This document shows, in pieces, positions 1-8,020 of a stretch of DNA of 64,000 nucleotides. The notes under the pieces were generated by a model, which made no database searches, was not told the DNA's origin, and saw only the letters and a program-made list of their open reading frames with translations. The stretch covers positions 6,191,501 through 6,255,500 of the forward strand of contig NZ_CP023688.1 in NCBI RefSeq assembly GCF_008704655.1. The letters are read 5' to 3'. This DNA is from Streptomyces rimosus. Its GTDB lineage: Bacteria; Actinomycetota; Actinomycetes; Streptomycetales; Streptomycetaceae. The position numbers were made by a program, and so were the translations under genes. Each line of letters begins with the position of its first letter. The first letter of the stretch is position 1.

Positions 1-180
1 CGGCTCGGGCGTGGTGCCGGCGGATATTCGGGTGTCCGCGTCGGTGCCGGCGGCGTGGGCGGTGCCCGCCGCGGTGAGGGCGGGCCCGGCCGCGGTCGCC
101 ACGGCGACGGCCGCGACGGCCGCGAGCCGGGCCGTGCGTCTGGCCCGGCCGGCGGCCGGACGGGGGGTGTCGGGGGTCAT
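1..180 (-). CDS. Secreted protein, N-terminal part only
   Basis: This reading frame runs off the left edge of the window, so only the first 60 residues are visible. It starts at an ATG (178-180) preceded by GAGGTG about 5 nt away. The residues look like a Sec signal peptide: a basic N-region (RPAAGRARRTARLAA), an alanine/valine-rich hydrophobic core and a likely cleavage after AHA (AGTAHA-AGTDAD). The mature part then begins with a Thr/Ala/Pro-rich stretch typical of Streptomyces extracellular proteins. Nothing identifies the function. It is divergent from the metallophosphoesterase gene across a 412-bp gap. Confidence 0.6.
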   Translation of the reverse strand, partial: MTPDTPRPAAGRARRTARLAAVAAVAVATAAGPALTAAGTAHAAGTDADTRISAGTTPEP

Positions 181-592
181 CGCACACCTCTTCGGGGTGA
201 AGGGTCCGGAAATCGGACCTGTATGACCGCTCAATATGACGTAAGGGGACGGTGTTTGGGGAGGGATGCGATCACAAGATTGTGAACATTCGTGCGGACT
301 GTACGGAGTGCGCGGGCGGTGCCTTCCCTGCCCGGCACCCGGCGCCCGCCCGGTCCGGACCGCCGCCCGCCTACCCCGTGACATGAACCTCCGGTGACCT
401 CGGCCCGCCCCTGGTCCGAGGGCCCGGTAACCATCGTCGGCCGCTGTGATCCCTGTCCGGCGATCGGCGGCCGGCGTTGCCGCACGGTTCACCCGGGGTC
501 CATTCCGGTTGCCAACGCTCCCTGGTGAGGGGGCAGTTGCGGGCTTTCCGCGCTGCCCCCGCCGCTGCCCGTCCGTACCAGGGAGCTCGCGC
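181..592. other. Divergent intergenic region
   Basis: This 412-bp stretch lies between the leftward secreted-protein gene and the rightward metallophosphoesterase. No convincing gene is seen. The part around 215-300 is less GC-rich than the rest and holds the palindrome at 272-285, so it probably contains the promoter of the leftward gene. The right half (300-590) is GC-rich with no recognisable promoter. Confidence 0.5.
272..285. promoter_or_regulatory. Palindrome TCACAAGATTGTGA, possible operator
   Basis: A perfect inverted repeat, TCACAA and TTGTGA, is separated by 2 bp and sits in the less GC-rich part of the divergent gap, about 90 bp upstream of the secreted-protein start. It resembles a dimeric regulator site. 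Which regulator would bind cannot be told from sequence alone. Confidence 0.35.
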
Positions 593-2335
593 ATGCCCCG
601 TACACGGTCCGCCGCCCCCTCCGTAACCGGCCTGGATCGCCGGGCCTTTCTCACCGCCGCCGGCGCCGTCGGCGCCACCACCGCCCTCGCGCTCGCGTAC
701 GGGACCGGCGCCGCCCCGACCGCCGCGCCGGACCGGTTCGCCCCGCCCCTCGTCGCCCCGGAACCGGTCGTCGCGCCACCCGTTCCCCGGGTGCCGTACG
801 CCGAGGGCACCACCCTCGCCACGGTGGCCACTCCGCGCGGCGCCGCCGGATACCGCAGACTCGCCGAGGGCCCCGGCTGGGACCGCGTCGTACGCGCCGA
901 ACTCGCCGCCGCGCGCCCCGGCCGGGACGACCGGCGTACCGTACTGGCCTCCTTCGTGCAGTTCACCGACCTCCACCTGGTCGACGTGCAGAATCCGCTG
1001 CGCCACGAATACCTGCGGGTGCGGGCGGCCGGTGCCTGGCGTCCGCAGGAGGCACTGTCCGTCGCGGGCGCGGTCTCCCTCGTCGAACGCGTCAACAGCC
1101 TGCCCGGCGGGCCCGCCACCGGCGCGCCGCTGTCCTTCGCGATGACCACCGGCGACAACACCGACAACAACTCCAGCATCGAACTGGACTGGTTCCTCAC
1201 CGCGATGAGCGGCGGCCGGATCACCCCCAACTCCGGCGACCCCCGGCACTACGAAGGGGTCCAGAACAGCAACCACCCCCTCTACTGGCAGCCGGACAGC
1301 GACCTGCGCGACGCCGACAAGATCCGCGGCTTTCCCGGCGTGCCCGGTTTCCTGGAGGCGGCGACCCGCACGGTCACCAGCCCGGGGCTGCGCCTGCCCT
1401 GGTACTCGACCGTCGGCAACCACGACTCGCTGCCCGGCGGCTGCTGCACCCCCGACGACCCGTTCCTGGCCGAGATCGCCACCGGCGGGCGCAAGCTGGA
1501 ACTGCTGCCCGCCGACGAGGCGATCCGCGCCTACCTCGCGGTACTCGGCGGCCCGGGCCCCGGGCGGCGGGAATTCGCCGACCTGCTGAAGGCGCACGGG
1601 AGGCGGGCGCGCTCGGTCACCCCGGACGAGCGCCGCGTCCCCTTCACCCGCGCCGGCTATCTGCGCGCGCACCTGGCCCCCCGCTACACCGGCCCGGGGC
1701 CGCACGGCCACGGCTATACGGCGGCCGACCTCGACGCGGACCGGCTGTACTACAGCTTCCGCATCGCGGAGGACGTGGTGGGCGTCAGCCTCGACACCAC
1801 CGACCCCGGCGGCCACCACACCGGCTCGCTCGGCTCCGGACAGCTGCGCTGGCTCGACCGCACGCTGCGGGCCCACCCGTACGAGCACGTCCTCGTCTTC
1901 AGCCACCACACCAGTACGTCGATGGACAACACCGTGCCCGACCCGGCCCACCCGGCCGAGCGGCGGCACAGCGGGGCCGAGCTGGTCGCGCTGCTCTCCC
2001 GGCACCGCAACGTACGGGCGTGGATCAACGGCCACAGCCACCGCAACCAGATCACCCCGCACGGCACGTTCTGGGAGGTCACCACCGCCTCGCACGTCGA
2101 CTTCCCGCAGCTGGCCCGGGTCGTGGAGGTGACGGACAACCGCGACGGCACGCTGTCCCTGTTCACCACGCTCGTCGAGTCGGGCGCGCCGTCCCGTACG
2201 GACTTCGGCGACCTTTCGCAGCGGGGTCTGGCCGCGCTCTACCGCGAACTGTCCTGCAACGCGCCGGGAGCCCGGAGCGATCTGTCCGGCGGCCCCGGTG
2301 ACCGCAACACCGAGCTGCTGCTGAAGCGGCACTGA
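593..2335 (+). CDS. Tat-exported metallophosphoesterase (TIGR03767-like)
   Basis: A 580-residue calcineurin-like metallophosphoesterase predicted to act outside the cell. The ATG at 593 has GGGAG 7 nt upstream. The N-terminus has a twin-arginine signal (DRRAFLTAAGAVGATTA, about residues 16-32), so folding and metal loading probably precede export. The metal-binding motifs appear in the expected order: FTDLHLVD (D-x-H), TTGDNTDNN (GDxx[DN]), TVGNHD (GNH[DE]), VFSHHTSTSM and the final INGHSHRN (GHxH). Length and motif spacing fit the actinobacterial family often annotated TIGR03767. The natural substrate is unknown; phosphodiesters or phosphomonoesters in phosphate scavenging are possible. It stands alone and faces the next gene tail to tail. 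Confidence 0.85.
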   Translation: MPRTRSAAPSVTGLDRRAFLTAAGAVGATTALALAYGTGAAPTAAPDRFAPPLVAPEPVVAPPVPRVPYAEGTTLATVATPRGAAGYRRLAEGPGWDRVVRAELAAARPGRDDRRTVLASFVQFTDLHLVDVQNPLRHEYLRVRAAGAWRPQEALSVAGAVSLVERVNSLPGGPATGAPLSFAMTTGDNTDNNSSIELDWFLTAMSGGRITPNSGDPRHYEGVQNSNHPLYWQPDSDLRDADKIRGFPGVPGFLEAATRTVTSPGLRLPWYSTVGNHDSLPGGCCTPDDPFLAEIATGGRKLELLPADEAIRAYLAVLGGPGPGRREFADLLKAHGRRARSVTPDERRVPFTRAGYLRAHLAPRYTGPGPHGHGYTAADLDADRLYYSFRIAEDVVGVSLDTTDPGGHHTGSLGSGQLRWLDRTLRAHPYEHVLVFSHHTSTSMDNTVPDPAHPAERRHSGAELVALLSRHRNVRAWINGHSHRNQITPHGTFWEVTTASHVDFPQLARVVEVTDNRDGTLSLFTTLVESGAPSRTDFGDLSQRGLAALYRELSCNAPGARSDLSGGPGDRNTELLLKRH

Positions 2336-2353
2336 CGGGCGCAGCCGCCGGGG

Positions 2354-3400
2354 TCAGCGCGGCAGCACCACCACGTACGTGCCCGGGTCCTCGTCGTCCG
2401 CCGCCATCAGGGCCGTACGGACCACCGCCGCCTGCTGCTCCGGGGCGTCGCGCAGGGTGCGCGGGGTGACGTGGACGACCGTGATGCCCAGCCGCTCCAG
2501 GTGCTCGCGCTTGCGGGCGTACTCGGACCAGAGCGCGTCCTCGTCCTGGCGCGGCGCCCGCGCGTCGATCTCCACGGCCACCGCCTGCTCGGGCCAGTAC
2601 GCGTCCACCCCGCCCAGGTGGGGGCCGCCGGGCAGCCGCAGCTCCACGTTCCACAGCGGGTCCGGCAGGCCGTACTCCCGCACCAGCTCGTAGAGCCGGC
2701 CCTCGGCCAGCGCGCGGCCCTCGGCCAGCAGCGCGTCCACCGCGTCCACCACGTGCGGCTGGTTCAGCAGCCGGGCCTGGGAGAATTCGCGCACCACCGC
2801 GGTGGCTTCGCAGTGGCCGCCGCGCACCGCCTCGGTCAGCAGCCGCCGTACCGTACAGGCGTCGGTGAGCGCGCCGACGGCGTCCGCCAGCGCGCGGGGC
2901 ACGGGGGCGACCGGCACGCCGGTGATCTGCTGCGGGCGCGGCATGACCTGCGCCCGGACGACGCGCGCGAAGCCGATGGTGCGCAGCCGCCGGGTGCGCG
3001 GCACCAGGACCTCGATCCGGTCCAGGGACAGCAGCGGGGGAGCGGACGAGAAGCGGTGCAGGGCCAGCGCCGCCAGCCCGGTGATCATCGGCCCGCCTTC
3101 GGTCGCGGTGCCGCCCTGCGCGGGGACGGCGGGCTGCCGGTTCGCCGCGTACAGCAGCACCGCGTGCAGCCGCTCCTCGCTGGTGGGCGGCCCGGGGTGG
3201 AGCAGGTGCACGCCCGGCAGCACCTGCTGCCAGGGGCCACCGGGGCGACACCGCTCGGCCGTCTCCGACGTGTCGACGCCGTGCTCGCGCAGCTGGCGGG
3301 TGGTCAGGACGCGTGGCCCGGCGCCGGGACGGCTGTGCAGCGGAAGGGGGGAGAGCGGGGTGGGTGACTCCCCGCCGGAGCCAGGGGAAGTGTGGTTCAT
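2354..3400 (-). CDS. AbiEi-antitoxin-like / DUF559 endonuclease-fold protein
   Basis: A 348-residue cytoplasmic protein of a type common in actinobacteria. The N-terminal part (about residues 30-100: VLTTRQLREHGVD followed by GGPWQQVLPGVHLLHPG) resembles the winged-helix domain of AbiEi-type antitoxins. The C-terminal part (about 265-330: GGVDAYWPEQAVAVEIDARA then YARKREHLERLGITVVHVT) has the D...E-x-D pattern of DUF559/Vsr-like PD-(D/E)xK nucleases. No AbiEii-like toxin gene is adjacent, so this is not a complete toxin-antitoxin pair. The role is unknown. The ATG at 3398-3400 has only a weak GGGCC upstream, so the exact start is uncertain. Confidence 0.6.
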   Translation of the reverse strand: MNHTSPGSGGESPTPLSPLPLHSRPGAGPRVLTTRQLREHGVDTSETAERCRPGGPWQQVLPGVHLLHPGPPTSEERLHAVLLYAANRQPAVPAQGGTATEGGPMITGLAALALHRFSSAPPLLSLDRIEVLVPRTRRLRTIGFARVVRAQVMPRPQQITGVPVAPVPRALADAVGALTDACTVRRLLTEAVRGGHCEATAVVREFSQARLLNQPHVVDAVDALLAEGRALAEGRLYELVREYGLPDPLWNVELRLPGGPHLGGVDAYWPEQAVAVEIDARAPRQDEDALWSEYARKREHLERLGITVVHVTPRTLRDAPEQQAAVVRTALMAADDEDPGTYVVVLPR

Positions 3401-3615
3401 GCCCGGCCCATTCCCGCCCCCGTCCCGCCTCCTAACGCCTGTTACACGCCCGTCGACAAACCCGGACGACGCCGTCCTAAAGTACGGGCGTTCGATCGCC
3501 GAAAATGGCAGGTTCGGCCCGAGTCGGCGAGCGCCGGGGTGCGCACCCGGTCAGTCGTACGAGGGTACGGGTGCGCACACCGGCCGGCCGCCGGGCGGGA
3601 TTTCGGCGGCAGGAC

Positions 3616-6198
3616 CTACCGCGCGGCCTGCGCGTCGCAGGTCTGCGCCCGCAGCGCCCGCGCCAGGTCGTCCCGCGCCTCCGACACCAGCCGCCGCAGC
3701 GCGGGCGGCGCCGACGGGTGGCCCGTCAGCCACGCGTCCGCCGCCTCCAGCGTCTCCCGGTCGCCCTGGAGCATGGGGAACAGCCCCCGCACCACGGCCA
3801 TGCCGATCTCGATCGACCGCTCCCGCCACACGCGCTCGATGGCGGCGAAGTACTTGGGCGCGTACGGGGCCAGCAGCTCCCGCTGGTTCGCCTGTACGCA
3901 GCCGGAGATCGTCGCCTCGACCAGGGCGTTGGACAGCGCGTCGGACTCCACCACGTCCGCCCAGGCCCGTGCCTTGACCTCGGGCGAGGGGCGGGCGGCC
4001 AGGCAGCGGACGTGGTGGCGGCGGCCGGAGGCGGTGTCGTCGCGCCGCAGTTCGGCGTCGAGCGCCGCCTCGCCGACGGCGTCGTGCGCGGCCAGCGGCT
4101 CCAGGAACGTCCAGCGCAGCTCCTGGTCCACGTCCAGGCCGTCGATCCGCGCCGTACCGTCCAGCAGGCCCTGGAGCAGCTGGAGGTCGGCCGCCGTGGT
4201 GGCAACCGAGGCGAAGAACCGCGCCCAGGAGAGCTGGTGGCCGCTGCCCGGCTCGGCCAGCCGCAGTTCGTGCAGCGCGCCCTGCGCCAGCTCCTGCGCG
4301 GCCAGGTCGCGGTGGTCGGCCGCCGCGTAGTGGGTGAGGGCGTAGCGGGCCTGCGCGTGCAGCGTCTGGAGCACGCCGATGTCCGACTCGCGGCCCGCGA
4401 AGGCGAGCACCAGCGCGAGGTAGTCGCGGGCGGGCATCAGGCCGTCGCGGGTCAGGCCCCACACCGCGGACCAGCACAGCGCGCGCGACAGCGGATCGGT
4501 GATCTCGCCGAGGTGGCCGCGCAGCGTGGCCAGCGACCGCTCGTCGAAACGGACCTTGCAGTACGTCAGGTCGTCGTCGTTGACCAGGATCAGTTCCGGG
4601 CGGTCGGCGCCGGTCAGCTCGGTGACGACGGTGCGCGGGCCCGAGATGTCCAGTTCGGCGCGGGCGTAGCGCACCAGCGCGCCGTCCGCGTCCTCCCGCC
4701 GGTACAGGCCCACGGCCACCCGGTGCGGACGCAGTTCGGGGTGCCCGGCCGCCGCCTCCTGCTGGATGCTCAGTTCGGTGATGCGGCCCTCGGCGTCGTA
4801 GGTGACCTGCGGGGTCAGCGCGTTGACGCCGGCCGTCTCCAGCCAGGCGCGCGACCAGGTGGCCAGGTCGCGGCCCGAGGTCTCCTCCAGGACGGACAGC
4901 AGGTCGGCCAGGCGCGTGTTGCCGTACGCGTGGCGCTTGAAGTAGCGCCGCGCGCCCTCCAGGAACGCGTCCCGCCCCACGTACGCCACCAGCTGCTTGA
5001 GGACGGCCGCGCCCTTGGCGTACGTGATGCCGTCGAAGTTGAGCTTGGCGTCCTCCAGGTCGCGGATGTCGGCCGTGACCGGGTGGGTGGACGGCAGCTG
5101 GTCGGCGCGGTACGCCCAGGCCTTGCGGCCGTTGGCGAAGGTGATCCAGCCGTTGGTGAAGCGGGTCGCCTCCACCAGCGACAGCGCGCCCATGAAGTCG
5201 GCGAACGACTCCTTGAGCCACAGGTCGTCCCACCACTGCATGGTGACCAGGTCGCCGAACCACATGTGCGCCATCTCGTGGAGGATGACGTTGGCGCGGC
5301 GCTCGTAGGACGCCTCGGTCACCTTGCCGCGGAAGACGAACTCCTCGCGGAAGGTGACACAGCCCGGGTTCTCCATCGCGCCGATGTTGTACTCGGGCAC
5401 GAACGCCTGGTCGTACTTCCCGAACGGGTACGGATAGTCGAAGTGGTCGTGGAAGAAGTCCAGGCCCTGCTTGGTGACGGTGAAGATGTCCTCGGGGTCG
5501 AAGTGCCGCGCCAGCCCCTTGCGGCACAGCGCGCCGAGCGGGATCTCCAGCTTGGTGCCGTCGTCGAGGGTGCGCCGGTAGGTGTCCGAGACGTAGTGGT
5601 ACGGGCCCGCGACGACGGCCGTGATGTACGTGGAGATCGGCCGCGTCCCGGCGAAGCGGTACGTACCCGCCTCCGGCTCGCCCACCTGCGCGCCGTTGCT
5701 GAGCACCACCCAGCCGTCGGGCGCGGTCACCTCGAAGCGGAACGGCGCCTTCAGGTCGGGCTGCTCGAAGTTCGCGAACACCCGGCGGGCGTCGGCGGGC
5801 TCGTACTGCGTGTAGAGGTAGACCTCGCCGTCCTCGGGGTCGACGAAGCGGTGCAGGCCCTCACCGGTGCGGCTGTACGCGCACCGGGCGTCCACCACCA
5901 GCGTGTTCTCCGCCGCCAGGTCCGCCAGGGCGATCCGGGTGCCGTCGAAGACGTCGGCCGGGTCCAGTGCGCGGCCGTTGAGGGTGACGGCGGTGACCGA
6001 CGGCGCCACGAGGTCGGCGAAGCTCGCGGCGCCGGGCTCGGCGCAGGTGAAGCGGACGGTGGTACGCGAGCGGAAGGTCCGCGCGGCCTCGCCCTCCCCG
6101 ACGGCCGACCGCAGGTCCAGCGCCACGTCGTACCCTTCGACGCGCAGCAGTGCGGCCCGTTCCCGGGCCTCGTCTCGGGTCAGATTCTCACCGGGCAC
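3616..6198 (-). CDS. pepN: Aminopeptidase N, M1 family
   Basis: A zinc metallopeptidase that removes N-terminal residues from peptides in the cytoplasm. The 860-residue length is typical of actinobacterial PepN. The M1 signatures are present: GAMEN (about residue 270), which binds the substrate N-terminus, and HEMAHMWFGDL (His307, Glu308, His311), with the third zinc ligand in KESFADF about 20 residues later. The C-terminal half is the helical ERAP1-like domain. The reading frame extends 26 codons further upstream, but GTG at 6196-6198 is preferred: it has GGGAG 7 nt upstream and gives the family N-terminus PGENLTRDEARERAALL. It is divergent from the nitroreductase-like gene, with 122 bp between. 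Confidence 0.95.
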   Translation of the reverse strand: MPGENLTRDEARERAALLRVEGYDVALDLRSAVGEGEAARTFRSRTTVRFTCAEPGAASFADLVAPSVTAVTLNGRALDPADVFDGTRIALADLAAENTLVVDARCAYSRTGEGLHRFVDPEDGEVYLYTQYEPADARRVFANFEQPDLKAPFRFEVTAPDGWVVLSNGAQVGEPEAGTYRFAGTRPISTYITAVVAGPYHYVSDTYRRTLDDGTKLEIPLGALCRKGLARHFDPEDIFTVTKQGLDFFHDHFDYPYPFGKYDQAFVPEYNIGAMENPGCVTFREEFVFRGKVTEASYERRANVILHEMAHMWFGDLVTMQWWDDLWLKESFADFMGALSLVEATRFTNGWITFANGRKAWAYRADQLPSTHPVTADIRDLEDAKLNFDGITYAKGAAVLKQLVAYVGRDAFLEGARRYFKRHAYGNTRLADLLSVLEETSGRDLATWSRAWLETAGVNALTPQVTYDAEGRITELSIQQEAAAGHPELRPHRVAVGLYRREDADGALVRYARAELDISGPRTVVTELTGADRPELILVNDDDLTYCKVRFDERSLATLRGHLGEITDPLSRALCWSAVWGLTRDGLMPARDYLALVLAFAGRESDIGVLQTLHAQARYALTHYAAADHRDLAAQELAQGALHELRLAEPGSGHQLSWARFFASVATTAADLQLLQGLLDGTARIDGLDVDQELRWTFLEPLAAHDAVGEAALDAELRRDDTASGRRHHVRCLAARPSPEVKARAWADVVESDALSNALVEATISGCVQANQRELLAPYAPKYFAAIERVWRERSIEIGMAVVRGLFPMLQGDRETLEAADAWLTGHPSAPPALRRLVSEARDDLARALRAQTCDAQAAR

Positions 6199-6320
6199 GA
6201 CGTGACTCCCTCGTCCTCGTCTCGTATATCGAACACGGGGAATCATGGCACGCCGGGCACCGGTTGAAGCGGTCACCGATCCGCCGATCGGCCACCGAAG
6301 CGAACGCCCGAGGAGTCACC

Positions 6321-6989
6321 GTGACCGAGACCGCCGCAGCCGCCGGGACCGCCAGGGTCCCGGCCGACTTCTGGTTCGACCCGTCCTGCCCGTGGGCCTG
6401 GCTGACCTCCCGCTGGATGCTGGAGGTGGAGAAGGTGCGCCCCGTGGAGGTGCGCTGGCACGTGATGAGCCTGGGCGTGTTGAACGAGGACAAGCTCGAC
6501 GAACTGCCCGAGGAGTACCGCGAGAAGAACCGCCCCGGCGGGGTGGTGTGGGGCCCGGTACGGGTGTGCATCGCGGCCGAGCAGCAGTACGGGCCCGAGG
6601 TCCTCGCCCGCCTCTACACCGCGCTCGGCACCCGCTTCCACAACCAGGGCCTGCCGCGCACCAAGGAGACGATCGCCGCCGCCCTGGAGGAGGCCGGCCT
6701 GCCCGCGTCCCTGGCCGACGCGGCCGACACCGACACGTACGACACGGAGCTGCGCGCCTCCCACAAGGCGGGCATCGAGCTGGTGGGCCAGGAGGTGGGC
6801 ACCCCGGTCATCGCGGTCCCCGGTCCCGACGGCGAGCAGATCGCCTTCTTCGGCCCGGTCGTCACCCCCGCCCCCAAGGGCGAGCAGGCCGCCCAGCTGT
6901 GGGACGGCACCCTGATGGTCGCCTCCATCCCCGGCTTCTACGAGATCAAGCGGACGCGGACGCGGACGCGGGGGCCGGAGTTCGGCTGA
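6321..6989 (+). CDS. Mycothiol-dependent nitroreductase-like DsbA-family protein (Rv2466c family)
   Basis: A 222-residue thioredoxin-fold protein matching the actinobacterial Rv2466c family, which uses mycothiol to reduce nitro compounds and disulfides. The N-terminal FWFDPSCPWAWLTSRW carries the active site. Here it is CPWA, with one cysteine, where I recall CPWC in the mycobacterial enzyme, so a monothiol mechanism through a mixed disulfide with mycothiol is inferred. VRWHVMSLGVLNE and GTRFHNQGLPRTKE are other family landmarks. The GTG at 6321 has AGGAG 5 nt upstream. It converges on sodF, and the two share the hairpin at 7060-7094. The mycothiol requirement fits an actinobacterium. Confidence 0.8.
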   Translation: MTETAAAAGTARVPADFWFDPSCPWAWLTSRWMLEVEKVRPVEVRWHVMSLGVLNEDKLDELPEEYREKNRPGGVVWGPVRVCIAAEQQYGPEVLARLYTALGTRFHNQGLPRTKETIAAALEEAGLPASLADAADTDTYDTELRASHKAGIELVGQEVGTPVIAVPGPDGEQIAFFGPVVTPAPKGEQAAQLWDGTLMVASIPGFYEIKRTRTRTRGPEFG

Positions 6990-7059
6990 GGCACGGCGCG
7001 CGCGTCGGCCGTCACGCCGCCGTGGACCGAGTCGGCCCGGCACGCCGCCGACGCACAGA

Positions 7060-7097
7060 AAGGCCCCCGCGAGTCACGTCCTCACGGGGGCCTTCCC
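7060..7097. terminator. Bidirectional terminator between the nitroreductase gene and sodF
   Basis: AAGGCCCCCG (7060-7069) pairs perfectly with CGGGGGCCTT (7085-7094) around a 15-nt loop. The convergent genes on both sides and the A/T ends of the stem suggest it stops transcription in both directions. Confidence 0.8.
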
Positions 7098-7175
7098 TTC
7101 ATCCGCCTGCCGGGTGAAGGTTGAGAAGACGATCACGAGGCAGGACGTCTGGCGGCGCCGGGCGGCGCGTGCCGC

Positions 7176-7817
7176 TTACGGGGCGAGCAGCAGGTTGTTG
7201 GCGCGCTCCTTGGCGGCGGTGTAGCGCTTGGCCACGTCCTGCCAGTTGACGACGTTCCACATCGCCTCGATGAAGTCCACCTTCTGGTTCTTGTACTGGA
7301 GGTAGAAGGCGTGCTCCCAGGCGTCGAAGACCAGGATCGGGACCGAGCCCTGGCCGACGTTGCCCTGGTGGTCGTAGATCTGCTCGACGATGAGGCGGCC
7401 GGTGACCGGCTCGTAGGCGAGCACGCCCCAGCCGGAGCCCTGCGTGGTGGCGGCCGCCTTGGACAGCTGGGCCTTGAACTTGGCGAACGAGCCGAAGTTC
7501 TCCGCGATGGCGTCCGCCAGCTCGCCGACGCCGTCCTTCTCCAGCGGCTCGCCGCCGCCGTCGCCGGTCATGTTGTGCCAGTAGATGCTGTGCAGGATGT
7601 GGCCGGAGAGGTGGAACGCGAGGTTCTTCTCCAGGCCGTTGATCGAGCCCCACTGATCCTTGTCGCGCGCCTCGGCGAGCTGCTCCAGGGTGTCGTTGGC
7701 GCCCTTGACGTACGCCGCGTGGTGCTTGTCGTGGTGCAGCTCGATGATCTCGGGGCTGATGACGGGCGCGAGCGCCGAGTAGTCGTACGGAAGTTCCGGA
7801 AGTGTGTACGTGGCCAT
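7176..7817 (-). CDS. sodF: Superoxide dismutase, Fe/Mn type
   Basis: A 213-residue cytoplasmic enzyme that converts superoxide to hydrogen peroxide and oxygen. It begins [18 protein letters not shown], the usual Fe/Mn-SOD start. The metal ligands are visible: His in IELHHDKHH (about residue 27), His in [12 protein letters not shown], and Asp and His in [13 protein letters not shown]. The ATG at 7817 has GGAGGG upstream. In Streptomyces the Fe enzyme SodF is repressed by the nickel sensor Nur when nickel is available for the Ni enzyme SodN. The match to the Nur box at 7849-7865 supports this gene being sodF under Nur control. No sodN lies in the window. Confidence 0.93.
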   Translation of the reverse strand: MATYTLPELPYDYSALAPVISPEIIELHHDKHHAAYVKGANDTLEQLAEARDKDQWGSINGLEKNLAFHLSGHILHSIYWHNMTGDGGGEPLEKDGVGELADAIAENFGSFAKFKAQLSKAAATTQGSGWGVLAYEPVTGRLIVEQIYDHQGNVGQGSVPILVFDAWEHAFYLQYKNQKVDFIEAMWNVVNWQDVAKRYTAAKERANNLLLAP

Positions 7818-7848
7818 GTCGAGCCCTCCAGCTGCTTACGACCTTTAA

Positions 7849-7865
7849 TTGCAACCGACTTGCAT
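7849..7865 (-). promoter_or_regulatory. Nur-box-like operator of sodF
   Basis: TTGCAA-CCGAC-TTGCAT lies 32 bp upstream of the sodF start codon. It matches the published Streptomyces Nur consensus (TTGCAA-N5-TTGCAA type) at 11 of 12 defined positions. A likely -10 (GATAAC on the minus strand, about 7878-7883) lies just upstream, so bound Nur-Ni would cover the transcription start. The Nur assignment is by motif match only. Confidence 0.7.
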
Positions 7866-7927
7866 CTGCACGTTATCAGCATGAGTGATCACGAACCGGC
7901 CGTGGGGAGGGGTCTGGGCCAAAAGAA

Positions 7928-7970
7928 GGAGGCGGCGCCCGACCTCGGTCCGAGGTCCGGCGCCGCCTCC
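7928..7970 (-). terminator. Strong terminator after the first amino-acid permease
   Basis: GGAGGCGGCGCC (7928-7939) pairs with GGCGCCGCCTCC (7959-7970), and an inner stem GACCTCGG/CCGAGGTC extends it almost to the loop. On the minus strand it is followed by TTCTTTT. It lies 50 bp beyond the stop codon of the leftward permease and upstream of the sodF promoter, which it insulates. Confidence 0.8.
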
Positions 7971-8020
7971 GAAAAGGGCCGCGCTATTGAGTGAGGTAAG
8001 CCTTACCGAACTAGTGGGAA

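Noticed and set aside
371..2332. Long minus-strand open frame (653 codons) opposite the metallophosphoesterase
   Set aside because: It is the antisense shadow of a gene with clear domains; its translation is Arg/Gly/Ala/Val-rich low-complexity sequence with no motif.
2354..3400. AbiE-type toxin-antitoxin system
   Set aside because: Only the antitoxin-like winged helix is present, fused to a DUF559-like domain; no AbiEii nucleotidyltransferase toxin is adjacent.
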